Positions 18,228 through 28,600 of a stretch of 64,000 bases of DNA are shown here, one piece after another (the stretch's first letter is position 1; each line of letters starts with the position of its first letter). This DNA is from an uncultured Clostridia bacterium (GTDB lineage Bacteria; Bacillota; Clostridia; UMGS1810). Both the position numbers and the translations under genes were made by a program. The notes beneath the pieces are model-generated. The model ran no database searches and was not told where the DNA came from. It saw only the letters and a program-made list of their open reading frames with translations. The stretch is taken from positions 149,189 to 213,188 of the forward strand of contig CAKSTL010000003.1 of NCBI GenBank assembly GCA_934500875.1, read 5' to 3'.

Positions 18228-20510
18228 ATGAAAAAGTTAAAAAGATTGTTAAGCGTTATGCTTGTGTTGTGTTTTGCAATGGGGTTAATCAGCGCCGGTG
18301 CAGTAAGTGCGTCGGCAAGCGGAAACCTTCTTACAATTGACTTTGACAAGGATGAAGATATTAACACAAGCAACCAATCGGATTTTTATTGGGTAAATAG
18401 TGCAACCCGGGAAGTGCCGTCTCTCTCGGTCGAGGACGGAATGAAACAAGGAAAATTTGTGGGAATTTCGGGAACAAATCAGCACGAATTAAAATTTACA
18501 GACCCTAATCGCTTCGGTGAAAATTATGTTGTGGAAATGAAAATAAAAAGAACAACAACCGACTATTTCGGTGTTATTGTAACGGGTGACAACGCAGCAG
18601 GCGAATCCAAACAAATTTCGGCATACAAAATAACGGGCGCAAATTCTGTTGTGGTACTTCCGCAGACAGGCAAAACAATAGACGGCAAGTCGAATGTAAC
18701 GCTTGGTGCCTCCAACGGCGCAGGAGCGTATGATACAATTTATCTTCACGTAAATGCCGCAGCTGATAAATGCAAAGTTTATGCAAACAGTGTAAACAAC
18801 AGCGCCGAATATGATTACGACGGCAGCGGAAAGATTTCTTCAATAAGGTTTGAAATGACTGAAAATAACAATAATTCCGATATCGGAACAGCGTATGTCG
18901 ATTACATTAAAATTTACCCTGCGGCCGATTTTGTTCCGCCGATACTCAACATAGGATTTGAAAACGATAAGAGCAGCGGTTCAAAAAATACTGCGGCATG
19001 GTCAAGCACGACAACTCTTGCATATGAAAACGCAAACGGCATAGGCACTGCAAAAATGTATGCTGATTCCGAAAACGCTTCAAAAAACTATCTTCTCAAC
19101 CTTACAAAAGCGCCGAGCGGCGAAATTATAATTGAAACAAAGGTAAAAATTACAAGCGTCAACGAGTTTAATATGTGCTATACTGTAAACGGAAAGGTAA
19201 GCGGCACAGAAACTGCAAGTGACGGATATTTAAACCTTAAAACGACCAATGACACAAAGGCGTTTTATGACGTAAACAACGCAAAATACATAGACGGCGC
19301 ATATTACGAGCCTGATGTGATTCCTGCCGCACCAAACTTTAACACGGGCTGGAACACAATATATGTAAGGCTTAACACAACAACGGGAAAATACTATGCA
19401 TATATAAACTCTGCCGAGGCTTCGGAGGGCGATATAAAAAAATCGGGCAATGTCATAGTAAATTCAAGTCTTAAATCCATAAGATTTGACTGCACATATA
19501 AAAAGGGCGACAACGCAAACGTTTATGTTGACTACATAAAAATTTACGACGCTTCGGGCTGGAATTTGCCGGCGGCAGAAGCTAAATGCAGCATAGATGA
19601 CAACTTTGACAGTTATGCTGAAGGTGCAAGCGCATTTACAGGTCTTATCAACACCACAAATGACGCAAACTTTTCAGCAGTTGTGGCGAAAGACCCCAAA
19701 AACAGCGAAAACAATTGCCTTAAGATTTCGGGAACAGCACAAAGCAATATGATATTCGATATTGGTATAAATTCGGCAAATGCAGTTATAGAGTATAAAT
19801 CGTATTTGTCGGATAAGTCGTATTGCCAGGCGGCAAATATAATAAATACCGATAACAGCAACAGTTATGTTGTATCGTATGACGCCGGCGACAAAGAGAA
19901 AGTAAATCTCAGACTCGGCTCGGGTGATGTAAAGAGCACAAAAATTTCTGATGGATGGAATACATTCAAATATATAATCGATACAAACGAAAAAGATGCG
20001 GACGGATATACCCTCTACACTTTTGTAAACGGAAGGTTCGCAGATAAACAGGTATATTCGGGAACTGTTAAAAACCTGAGAATGTCTGTGCCGACAACAG
20101 AAAACGTTAACCTTTATATTGACGATTTTTCGGTAAAATACAATCAGGGATTTAACATTACAACCCCCGTTGTGTATAAGGACGGAGAAGTTCTTTCATC
20201 AAGCGGCACGGTTAAAAGGGATGACACGGTTGAAATTAATTACACGGCTTTAAACAGCGGAAGCGAAAATGCGGCAAAGAAGGTTATATTTGCGGTTTAC
20301 AAAAATGAAGGCGGTATTCTTTCAATTGCTCAGGCAACCGTTATTCCCGCAGCTGATTCAAGCTATTCTTCGGGATTTAAAAAGATTGAACACTCTGTAA
20401 ATCTTGAAACAGATGTTAATTTCGATAACGGAGATGTTATAAAAGTTTTCTGCTGGAATGACGCAGGAACGTTAATTCCGTTTACAGAGGCTGTGGAAAT
20501 AAAAAAGTAA
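18228..20510 (+). CDS. Secreted protein with three ConA-like lectin modules
   Basis: 760 residues from the ATG at 18228, which has AGGAAAGGA upstream; an upstream in-frame TTG is a poor start. A signal peptide (about 1-33, ending VSASA) is followed by three related beta-sandwich modules at about 36-230, 238-445 and 455-640. Each ends in a strand such as YVDYIKIYPA, YVDYIKIYDA or YIDDFSVKY. The C-terminal 120 residues look like a further beta domain. No catalytic motif or wall anchor was seen, so it may be a soluble or partner-bound glycan-binding protein. It directly follows the importer permeases, suggesting a role in delivering substrate. Confidence 0.75.
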   Translation: MKKLKRLLSVMLVLCFAMGLISAGAVSASASGNLLTIDFDKDEDINTSNQSDFYWVNSATREVPSLSVEDGMKQGKFVGISGTNQHELKFTDPNRFGENYVVEMKIKRTTTDYFGVIVTGDNAAGESKQISAYKITGANSVVVLPQTGKTIDGKSNVTLGASNGAGAYDTIYLHVNAAADKCKVYANSVNNSAEYDYDGSGKISSIRFEMTENNNNSDIGTAYVDYIKIYPAADFVPPILNIGFENDKSSGSKNTAAWSSTTTLAYENANGIGTAKMYADSENASKNYLLNLTKAPSGEIIIETKVKITSVNEFNMCYTVNGKVSGTETASDGYLNLKTTNDTKAFYDVNNAKYIDGAYYEPDVIPAAPNFNTGWNTIYVRLNTTTGKYYAYINSAEASEGDIKKSGNVIVNSSLKSIRFDCTYKKGDNANVYVDYIKIYDASGWNLPAAEAKCSIDDNFDSYAEGASAFTGLINTTNDANFSAVVAKDPKNSENNCLKISGTAQSNMIFDIGINSANAVIEYKSYLSDKSYCQAANIINTDNSNSYVVSYDAGDKEKVNLRLGSGDVKSTKISDGWNTFKYIIDTNEKDADGYTLYTFVNGRFADKQVYSGTVKNLRMSVPTTENVNLYIDDFSVKYNQGFNITTPVVYKDGEVLSSSGTVKRDDTVEINYTALNSGSENAAKKVIFAVYKNEGGILSIAQATVIPAADSSYSSGFKKIEHSVNLETDVNFDNGDVIKVFCWNDAGTLIPFTEAVEIKK

Positions 20511-20544
20511 AAATCAGCCAATGCCTAAAGAAAGGGTGACAAAT

Positions 20545-23061
20545 GTGCAAAGAACAAAGAGAGCATTATGCCTTATACTCACACTTGCAATAATATGCAC
20601 ATCTTATGTGAGCGTGTTTGCAAGGTCGGTAAGCTCAAAGCCGTATGACCCTGATTTTCACTTAAACACCTTGTTCGGAATATCAGACCTTGCGGTAACA
20701 AAATATGATTTTGAAAACTTTTCGGAAAATACGCCTGCCGCTTCTGTCGGTTTTAACAGCATAAACAACATTACCGACGCAAAAATTGCGGACGATAACG
20801 GCAATAAGGTAGTTTGCATAAAATCAACCGGCTCGGGAAGTGCGTATATGAAATTTCCGATAGGCTCTCTTGACGGGCTTGTTATTATCGAACTTGATTT
20901 AAAATTTATTAATTCCGTTTCACGTGCACAGGTTACCGCTATGGGCACAGACAGCGCCGGAAACAATGCCGAGAGTGTTGCGGGGGTTGTGACAAGCACC
21001 CCCCAATACTGGGCGATAGGTGCGGCAAACTACATTGACTTTTCGCCGAACGAGTGGATAAGGGTCAGTATGGCGGTTGACGTAAACGAAAGCGTTTCGG
21101 ACGTTTATTTCAACGGCGATCTTGTGTATAACGATTTGCCGTTTTATGCAGGCGCAAAAAATGTAAATTCAATAAAATTTACGTCGCAGGATATGGGATA
21201 CGAATATTACATTGACAACATAAGAGTTTGCTCCGCAAAGGATAAAACCGTTATAGAAGATATCCCCGATACAAGACCGAACAATTCTTACCCTGCAAAA
21301 ATGCTGGCGTTTTCGGACGAGGAAAAGGAAATGCAGCGCCGTGCCGGAGAAAAGCTTCAGGAGGATATAAACAATGCGATTGCAAGCGGAGAAACACAAA
21401 TTAACGTTGAGGACGGATACTACCGTTTCGGCAGAGGAAAATATGAAAATTTAACAATTTCGGGCGCAAGTAATTTAAAAATTATCGGAAATGATGTAAA
21501 TATTATTGAAGAAGCCATTAAAAAGGCGGTTGTTCTGCAAAATTGCAGCAACGTTACAATAAAAGGCTTCAGAATAGATTTTGAACCGCTTCAGATTTCG
21601 CAGGGAACGGTTCTGAGCGTTGACAGAGAAAACAAAACCTTTACGTTCAAGGTTGACAACGGATACCGTATTCCCAACAGCGGATGGGATAATTCAAGGC
21701 TGTTTGCCTATCTTGCAGACGGCGTGACGGTTTTGAGAAAACACGCAAACGACAAGGTTTCAGGTGCCGTTCATCTCGGCGATAAAGTTGTGGAACTCAG
21801 CACAACGCTGGGAAATCTTTTTGAGGACGATGTTCCGTTTGAGCCGGGATGCAGGGTTGTAATTCCTTTAAGAACTTCGGGCGGTGCGGTGTCTGTTGAA
21901 AACTGCGGAAACTGCACGCTGAAGGATGTTCATATCTACTCATCGCCCGGATTCGGATTATATGAACAGGGCGGCAGCGGCGCAAACGTTTATGACGGAT
22001 TAAGACTTATAAGACGTCCCGGCACTAACAGACTGCATGCTTCAAGCGCCGACGGTTTTCATTCAAAAGGGTGTAAGGTTGGACCTCAGCTTATAAACAG
22101 TGAGCTTTCATATGCCGAGGACGATTTGTTTAACGTTCACGGCTCGCTTGATTATGTTTATGACGTTATCGGCAAAAACAAGCTCTTGGTTGTGGGGCAT
22201 TACGGCATAAGCACAGATGTCGGCACAAGCGTTGATTTTTACGATTTGGAAAGCTACGAATATAAGGACAGCGCAAATGTGGTTTCGGTCAAAAAGCTTG
22301 GCGACGCTGTTTATATGAACAACATAAAGGATGTTTCAAGCTTTATAGGAAGCGAATACGGCGTGACGGTGCGTACTATGGCGGACGGCACCTTTGATAT
22401 GTACGAGGTTACGCTCGATAAGGATGTGAACGTTTTGCCGTATGACTGGTACATAGGCACAAGCACGTCGTCAAAAAATACCGTCATCAAAAACACGTAT
22501 TTTCACGATGGCCCAGTGCGGGGGATTCTTATGCGTGCACCTGATTCGGTAATTGAGGACTGTACCTTTGAAAACATTAACTGTTCGGCAATATTTGTGT
22601 GTCTTTCAAGGTATTGGTATGAAGGTCCCATAGCAAACAATCTTACAATAAAAAACAATGTGTTTAAAAATATTGTCTGCGGAGTTCCGGGTTCTGAAAG
22701 CAGTATGGCGGCAATACAGGCAATAACAGAAAGGTTTACCGACAGAAAAGAACCGTTTGAAACAACGCATTACAGCAATATAAACATTACCGGCAATACA
22801 ATAGAACACTGTCAGACTGCGGCGATAGCGTTAATCAACACAAAAGACAGTGCGGTAACGGGAAATACAATTATTGCGCCGTTTACCGACTGGTACAACA
22901 ATCCGAAGATTATTGACAGCGAAAGCTCGGTGGGCATTAAGCTTAAGGGCTTTAACTCGGCAATTTTTTCGGAATACAGCAAAAACGTTGTTATAAGCGG
23001 CAACACCTTTGAAAATATACCGGACAATGTGGCAAACGTTACAACAAACTTTTTGCCTTAA
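20545..23061 (+). CDS. Secreted right-handed beta-helix glycosidase-like protein (GH110-like motifs)
   Basis: 838 residues from a GTG at 20545, which has GGGTGA five bases upstream; the ATG at 20521 lacks such a site. A signal peptide is followed by a ConA-like module (to about 240) and a long right-handed parallel beta-helix (about 270-830) with repeated NVTIKGF and NITGNTIE turns. The stretch ASSADGFHSKGCKVGP, then AEDDLFNVHG, resembles the conserved core of GH110 alpha-1,3-galactosidases, where paired Asp residues are catalytic. That link is by motif only; pectate-lyase-like or other beta-helix enzymes are alternatives. It lies in the secreted-protein run behind the importer. Confidence 0.72.
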   Translation: MQRTKRALCLILTLAIICTSYVSVFARSVSSKPYDPDFHLNTLFGISDLAVTKYDFENFSENTPAASVGFNSINNITDAKIADDNGNKVVCIKSTGSGSAYMKFPIGSLDGLVIIELDLKFINSVSRAQVTAMGTDSAGNNAESVAGVVTSTPQYWAIGAANYIDFSPNEWIRVSMAVDVNESVSDVYFNGDLVYNDLPFYAGAKNVNSIKFTSQDMGYEYYIDNIRVCSAKDKTVIEDIPDTRPNNSYPAKMLAFSDEEKEMQRRAGEKLQEDINNAIASGETQINVEDGYYRFGRGKYENLTISGASNLKIIGNDVNIIEEAIKKAVVLQNCSNVTIKGFRIDFEPLQISQGTVLSVDRENKTFTFKVDNGYRIPNSGWDNSRLFAYLADGVTVLRKHANDKVSGAVHLGDKVVELSTTLGNLFEDDVPFEPGCRVVIPLRTSGGAVSVENCGNCTLKDVHIYSSPGFGLYEQGGSGANVYDGLRLIRRPGTNRLHASSADGFHSKGCKVGPQLINSELSYAEDDLFNVHGSLDYVYDVIGKNKLLVVGHYGISTDVGTSVDFYDLESYEYKDSANVVSVKKLGDAVYMNNIKDVSSFIGSEYGVTVRTMADGTFDMYEVTLDKDVNVLPYDWYIGTSTSSKNTVIKNTYFHDGPVRGILMRAPDSVIEDCTFENINCSAIFVCLSRYWYEGPIANNLTIKNNVFKNIVCGVPGSESSMAAIQAITERFTDRKEPFETTHYSNINITGNTIEHCQTAAIALINTKDSAVTGNTIIAPFTDWYNNPKIIDSESSVGIKLKGFNSAIFSEYSKNVVISGNTFENIPDNVANVTTNFLP

Positions 23062-23082
23062 CGGGGGATAACGGAGAATACT

Positions 23083-24387
23083 ATGAAAAAATTTATGACT
23101 TTTATTGCGGCAGCGATGCTTTTAACACTCTGCCGCACTGCCTTTGCCGAAAACGGCGGATATGTAATACCAAAAAAATCCTCTCTTGCAAATTATATAA
23201 ATCTTGACTTTGCAAACCGATATCTCGGGTCGCCGGTTAAAGAGATACGGCTTACTTCGGGAAACGGCTCGTACAAAATAATAAAAGAGAATGACGAAAC
23301 GTTTTTAAGACTTGAAAATTATTCCGACGAAAAGGACTGCTATTTTTATTTTGACCTTCAAAGATTTGCAAGCGGCGAGATTGCAGTTGAGTTTGACGCA
23401 AGGTTTTCTTCAATAAACTATATGCAGGTGCCGAGCGTTGTGGGAATAAGCGACGACAAAAAAAGCAATGCCGATTTGACAAGAGTTGTTTTGTCAAGCA
23501 ACGGAACGGTTTCGCTCGACTCGGCAAATACCGCTAAATTATCGTCGTCCGACTTGGGAAAATGGATAAAATTTGTAATTTATATAAATACCGAAAGTGA
23601 CACGGCGCAGCTTTTTGTTGACGATAACATTTCTGCGCAAACCAAAACTTTGTCCGAGATTTATAAAATATCGTCCCTCAGGTTTCTTGTAAGAGGTGCG
23701 GAGCAAAAGGTTGACATAAATAATTTTAAGGTTTTTGACTGTAAGCTTAACCAAGAGCTTTTGAACAATCCGTCGGACGCAGAGGAGAAGGGTTTGGCGC
23801 TTCCTCTGAGATATAAAAAAGAGTCGTATGTCATAACAAAGGCAAACGGCAATATCTTAGCGGACGCAGATATGTCGGATTGGGATAATTCTTTGTACGT
23901 AAGACTTGAAAAAGCGGTTATAAAAGGAAGTAAAGCTGAGGTTTATGCGGCGGCAAAATATGATGATGACGGATTTTATTTTGCTCTCAAGGCGAGGGAT
24001 GACGTTCCTGTATCGGGTATAAAGGATAAGCCGCAGCTTAGCGACAGCTTTGAAATTTATATTGACGGAAAGGACGAAAACACGGCTTTTTATCAAAACA
24101 ACGATATACATCTTACAGTGCCTTACGGCGAAAGCGAAATTTACTGTTCCAAAGAAACGGACGGCGCAGTATACAAATATGCAAAAACCGATTACGGCTG
24201 GTGCGCCGAGGTGTTTGTGCCGTACAGCCTGATTGATGTAAAGCTTTCGGAGGGCGATACAATAGGGCTTGATTTCGGATATAACGATTTTAACAAAGAC
24301 AAAGAAAGGCAGGGTCAGTTTATGTGGTCGGGCAGTTTGAGGAATTCAACAAGCACAACTGCCTTCGGTACTGCAATTCTTTCCTGA
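23083..24387 (+). CDS. Secreted ConA-like plus CBM9-like carbohydrate-binding protein
   Basis: 434 residues with a signal peptide (about 1-22, ending TAFA). A ConA-like module spans about 48-215 and a CBM9-like domain about 252-434. CBM9 features are ANGNILADADMSDWDN, DDGFYFALKARDD, and FEIYIDGKDENTAFY. CBM9 domains bind the reducing ends of sugar chains. No catalytic domain is present. A related CBM9 ends the product of the next gene, so the two may have arisen by duplication and domain exchange. The start has GGAG a few bases upstream. Confidence 0.78.
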   Translation: MKKFMTFIAAAMLLTLCRTAFAENGGYVIPKKSSLANYINLDFANRYLGSPVKEIRLTSGNGSYKIIKENDETFLRLENYSDEKDCYFYFDLQRFASGEIAVEFDARFSSINYMQVPSVVGISDDKKSNADLTRVVLSSNGTVSLDSANTAKLSSSDLGKWIKFVIYINTESDTAQLFVDDNISAQTKTLSEIYKISSLRFLVRGAEQKVDINNFKVFDCKLNQELLNNPSDAEEKGLALPLRYKKESYVITKANGNILADADMSDWDNSLYVRLEKAVIKGSKAEVYAAAKYDDDGFYFALKARDDVPVSGIKDKPQLSDSFEIYIDGKDENTAFYQNNDIHLTVPYGESEIYCSKETDGAVYKYAKTDYGWCAEVFVPYSLIDVKLSEGDTIGLDFGYNDFNKDKERQGQFMWSGSLRNSTSTTAFGTAILS

Positions 24388-24398
24388 TTTTTAATATT

Positions 24399-25658
24399 AT
24401 GACGAAAAAAGCATTAAAGATAATAACGGTGCTGATTATATTTTCGGCAATGTTTGCGCTCACCGCCTTTGCAAGCGGCGAAACGACGCTTAACATCAAC
24501 ATTAAAAACGGTGCTGCAAGGTATAACGGCTATATTTATATTTTTTCCGATACCGATAACACAGCGGTTTATTATACCCTCGACGGCACCGAGCCGGACT
24601 TAAATTCATATCTTTATACCGGTAACGGAATTTTAATGCCGGGCGAAAAAATACATTTAAAGGCGGCGGCATACAAAGACGGCATAAAGAGCAGCTTATG
24701 CGACTTCGGCGAAATTGTTCCCGAAAACCAAAACGGTATTATAATCGCAAAAAACCGTATTTCTCCCAAAAACTTTACGCCGTCCGATGCGGCGGTGTCG
24801 GATTTGGAAATTATAAATATTGAAAAGACGCCCAAAAAGGTTGACATAGTTCTTGCGCTCTATGACGGCGACAAGCTTTGCAATGCCAAAAGACGGCGGT
24901 ATACGCTGTCGCCCGGGATAAATACGGTTTCAACAACGCAAAAATTTCCCGAAAACACAAGCGAAAATCTTTCGGCGAGAATTTACATATTCGATTCGCT
25001 GGAAAATATGAATCCGTACACCGACGGTTATCAGACAGATGTTGTGAGCACCGAAAAATACGGACTTGCGCTTCCTTTAAGAAGGCTTCGGAGTGCAGCG
25101 AAGGTCTTGCAAACAGAAAATATTGCATTGGACGGACTGCAAAACGAGGCCGGCTGGAAAAAAGCAGAGTTTTACACCGCCGGGAAGATAAGCGGAAAAT
25201 CTTACAGCACGGCAAAATTCAAAATGCTTCACGACAGCGAAAAATTATACATCTTTGCAAGCATTGCCGACAGCAGCGTTTATGCGGACAAAAGCGACAT
25301 AAAAAAGAGCGACCGCATTATTTTGTATTTTGACGGAAAAGACGACAACACTGCATATTATGATGAAAACGATTCGTATGTCATCATAACATCCGACGGA
25401 AGATGCGAGGTTTCGGGCGCTTTAAAAAATGGCGGCGCTGAATTTAAAACAGTGCTTTCGGACAGCGGGTGGACAGCCGAAGCGGCGATTGATTTAAAAT
25501 GCGCAGGAATTGACATAAACGGAGAAAAAAATCCCGGATTTGATTTTGAATTTACGGATTATTATAAGGATAATGATTATTCGGTAAATCATATTTGGCG
25601 AGGAAGCGGCAGAAACATTTACAGCACTGCTGCGTTTGGCGAAATGGTTTTGGAATAG
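24399..25658 (+). CDS. Secreted protein with chitobiase-type C-terminal-like module and CBM9-like domain
   Basis: 419 residues from the ATG at 24399; an earlier in-frame GTG lies inside the preceding gene and is rejected. There is no strong ribosome binding site, and the start is 11 bases after the previous stop, so translational coupling is likely. After a signal peptide (about 1-24), a CHB_HEX_C-like beta module (VYYTLDGTEPDLNSYLY, about 28-107) is followed by an interdomain region and a CBM9-like domain at about 238-419 (LYIFASIADSS, ILYFDGKDDNTAYY). It is probably a non-catalytic glycan-binding surface protein. Confidence 0.72.
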   Translation: MTKKALKIITVLIIFSAMFALTAFASGETTLNINIKNGAARYNGYIYIFSDTDNTAVYYTLDGTEPDLNSYLYTGNGILMPGEKIHLKAAAYKDGIKSSLCDFGEIVPENQNGIIIAKNRISPKNFTPSDAAVSDLEIINIEKTPKKVDIVLALYDGDKLCNAKRRRYTLSPGINTVSTTQKFPENTSENLSARIYIFDSLENMNPYTDGYQTDVVSTEKYGLALPLRRLRSAAKVLQTENIALDGLQNEAGWKKAEFYTAGKISGKSYSTAKFKMLHDSEKLYIFASIADSSVYADKSDIKKSDRIILYFDGKDDNTAYYDENDSYVIITSDGRCEVSGALKNGGAEFKTVLSDSGWTAEAAIDLKCAGIDINGEKNPGFDFEFTDYYKDNDYSVNHIWRGSGRNIYSTAAFGEMVLE

Positions 25659-25674
25659 AAACGGAGTGAATTAT

Positions 25675-28600
25675 ATGAAAAAAATCTTAAGCTTGTTTTT
25701 AATTATAATTTTAATTATTCAGCTATGCTGCATTGCAACGGTTTTCGCAAACGCAGTTACCGACGGTTTTGACGATGCCGCATCGTGGAGCGTAAATATT
25801 CCCGAAATTTATAAAAACGGCGGCGAAAGCTATGCTCACCTTAAGCACACATCGGCGCTGAAGGCTTTTACGCAATATAAATTTACGCCTCCGTCAAACG
25901 ATATCGATGGTAAATTTGTTGTTGAAATGAAAGTTAAAAATCCGTCGGCGTCAATGTCGCTTATAACGGTTTATTTAAAAAATATGAGCGCTTCGGCGGT
26001 ACAGATGAGAAGCCAGTATACGAGCCTTAATGACGGTTATTCGTGGAGAAATCTCAAGACCGACAAGCCGGTATCGAGAATTAAAACGGACGCAATTGCC
26101 GAAAAACCCGATTTTTCATACGGTTGGGACACAATATATATGGCGTTTGACACTGCCGGGGGTGTTGTTGACGTTTATTTTAACGGTTCGGGTGTTAAAT
26201 ACAGCGGTGAAACAGACCAAAACGCAGGCGGTCTTAATTACATAACGTTCAGCGTAAGAAGGGATTTGGAAACCGAGGCTGACGCAGGAATGTTTATAGA
26301 TTATGTAAGCGTATATCCTTATGAAGATACGTTTACTCCGCCCGAATGTGCCAAGAGCACAAAGTTTACGGATGAAGATTTTGAAAAATACGAGCCGGGC
26401 GACAATGCATTTAAGGGATTTATAGGATACGGTCCCTCAACGGCGGATTATTATGCAAGGGTGGAGTATGACCCCGAAAATTCCGAGAACAAATGCATAA
26501 AGCTTGAAAATACGTCTGCGTCAACCAAAAACATTGCAGCCGACTTGGGATGTGAAAATCTTCATTTTGAATTTAAGGCATATATGCCGGATAACGTTTA
26601 TGCCCAGTTTCCGAAATTCCGTTCAGGCTCAAAAGACGTTATTTACGGCTCTGTTGACGTTAACGGAAAATACAATATAAGCAGCGGCGGAAGCGTTGAG
26701 TTTGACAGAAACGGCTGGAACAGCTTTGAATTTGACTTTGACGGAAAAAACGCTTACATAAACATTAACGATAACGACACAATTGTTGTTGCGTGCGACG
26801 CACAAAAGATTGACTGCGCACTTTTCGGTTTGTGGGACAATATGGCGCCGATTTATATTGACGATATTCTTATTTACGAAAACAACGGTCAGCCTGTTAT
26901 AAGGGCAAGCAAAAAGAGCGGAACGGTAAAATACGGAGATAAAATTTATCTCGGGTCCAACAACAGCGGAGCTGAGATTTATTATACTCTGGACGGCTCC
27001 GACCCCGATACGTCATCTTTTTTGTATACCGAGGACGGAATTGCCATTACGGATAATGGCGTTGTAATAAAGGCATACGGCGTAAACGGCGATATTGCAG
27101 GAAGAATTTTTACTTTCGGCAAATACAGTCTTGAGTCGGAGGACGGCATAATTTTCATTCCGGTAAACTTTGAGGATAACGCCTCGTCGCTTGATGCAGA
27201 CTTTTCGTTTATAAATACGCAGAGCGATACAAAAAATATATGCATAATTTTGGGAATGTACGATAAAGACGGCGTGCTTATCGACAGTGTATATGAGGAA
27301 AATTTTTCTCTTGAGAGCGGAAGAAATTCAAAAACGCTTTCGCTTAGTTATCCTAAAGGCGCAAACAGCGGGGATATTACGTTTAAGGCATATATCTGGT
27401 CTGATATGGAAAGCTATGCTCCAAAGACAGCGGCGGCAGTTTTTAAAAACGGCTCCGTTTCGTATGAGGACGCACCGATATGCGAATACGGCGAATATCC
27501 TTCAATGCCGTCTGTAGGGCAATATAAAATAAACAACGAAGAAAAAACAGTAACGCTTATCGGAAGTATGGAAAACACCGTAAAAAATCAGGATATCACG
27601 TTTGCGGTGTTTGATAAAAACCAAAGACTTATCGTGCTTGAGCAGACGTATGTAAATGCCGAAAAAGAGTTTATTATAAACGCAAAATTTGATGCTTCAA
27701 AAACAAGCGGCGGTGCGCTTGGGGCTTATGTGGGTTCAAGGCAGAACACATCTGCGGTTTTTTTGGATAACGGATATTACGTTGACGATTTGGAAAACGC
27801 AAGTCTTACCTTGCTTTTAAACAGTGAAGAAACAAGCGCATCTTTAATTGAAAGAATGAAAAATTATTCAAGCCTTAACATTATTCCGATTGACTTTGAA
27901 AACAATGCGGAATATCTAAAAAACAAAGATATTGCAGAGCGTATTTTGTTTTGCAGCAGAAACGAAGAAAAGTTTAAATCTCTTTCCGGCGCCGCAAAGG
28001 CATTTGAAAAGGCTTGTGCGTCAGCAAACGTTATAAACGGTGCGGATAAAAAATATTATGAAAATATTTTAAACGGCATATCGGCGCTTGATTATGCTTT
28101 GGAGGAAAATTATAAAATTTCGGATATCGAAAATTTTGATATATACAACCAAGCTTTCGGATATCTTTTGTCAAAAGAGGATTTGCTTCTTCTGACAAAC
28201 CGAAAGATTGAAAAATTATATAAAATCTCATATGCACTCTGCACCCTCAATACCGCCCAAAGGTCGGAAGTTACGGGGATAATCGAGAAATACAACAACG
28301 AAATTTTTAACCTTGATATGAGCGGCGATTATAAGGAAGTATCGGCATATGAGGTTGCAAAGGCGCTGTATGACAAAAACTTTAAAACGGCTAAGGAGGT
28401 AAAAACAGCTTTTGACAACCGTGTCGAATATTTAATAAACAATCCGCCATCACAGGGCGGTTCCTCTTCCGGCGGCTCTTCATCCGGCGGCTCTTCATCC
28501 GGCGGCTCGTCCAACAGGGTGACCGTCAACACTCCCGTAAACATTGTGCCCGATACCGCCGGGGATATAAAACCGATATTTAATGACGTAAACAAAGACC

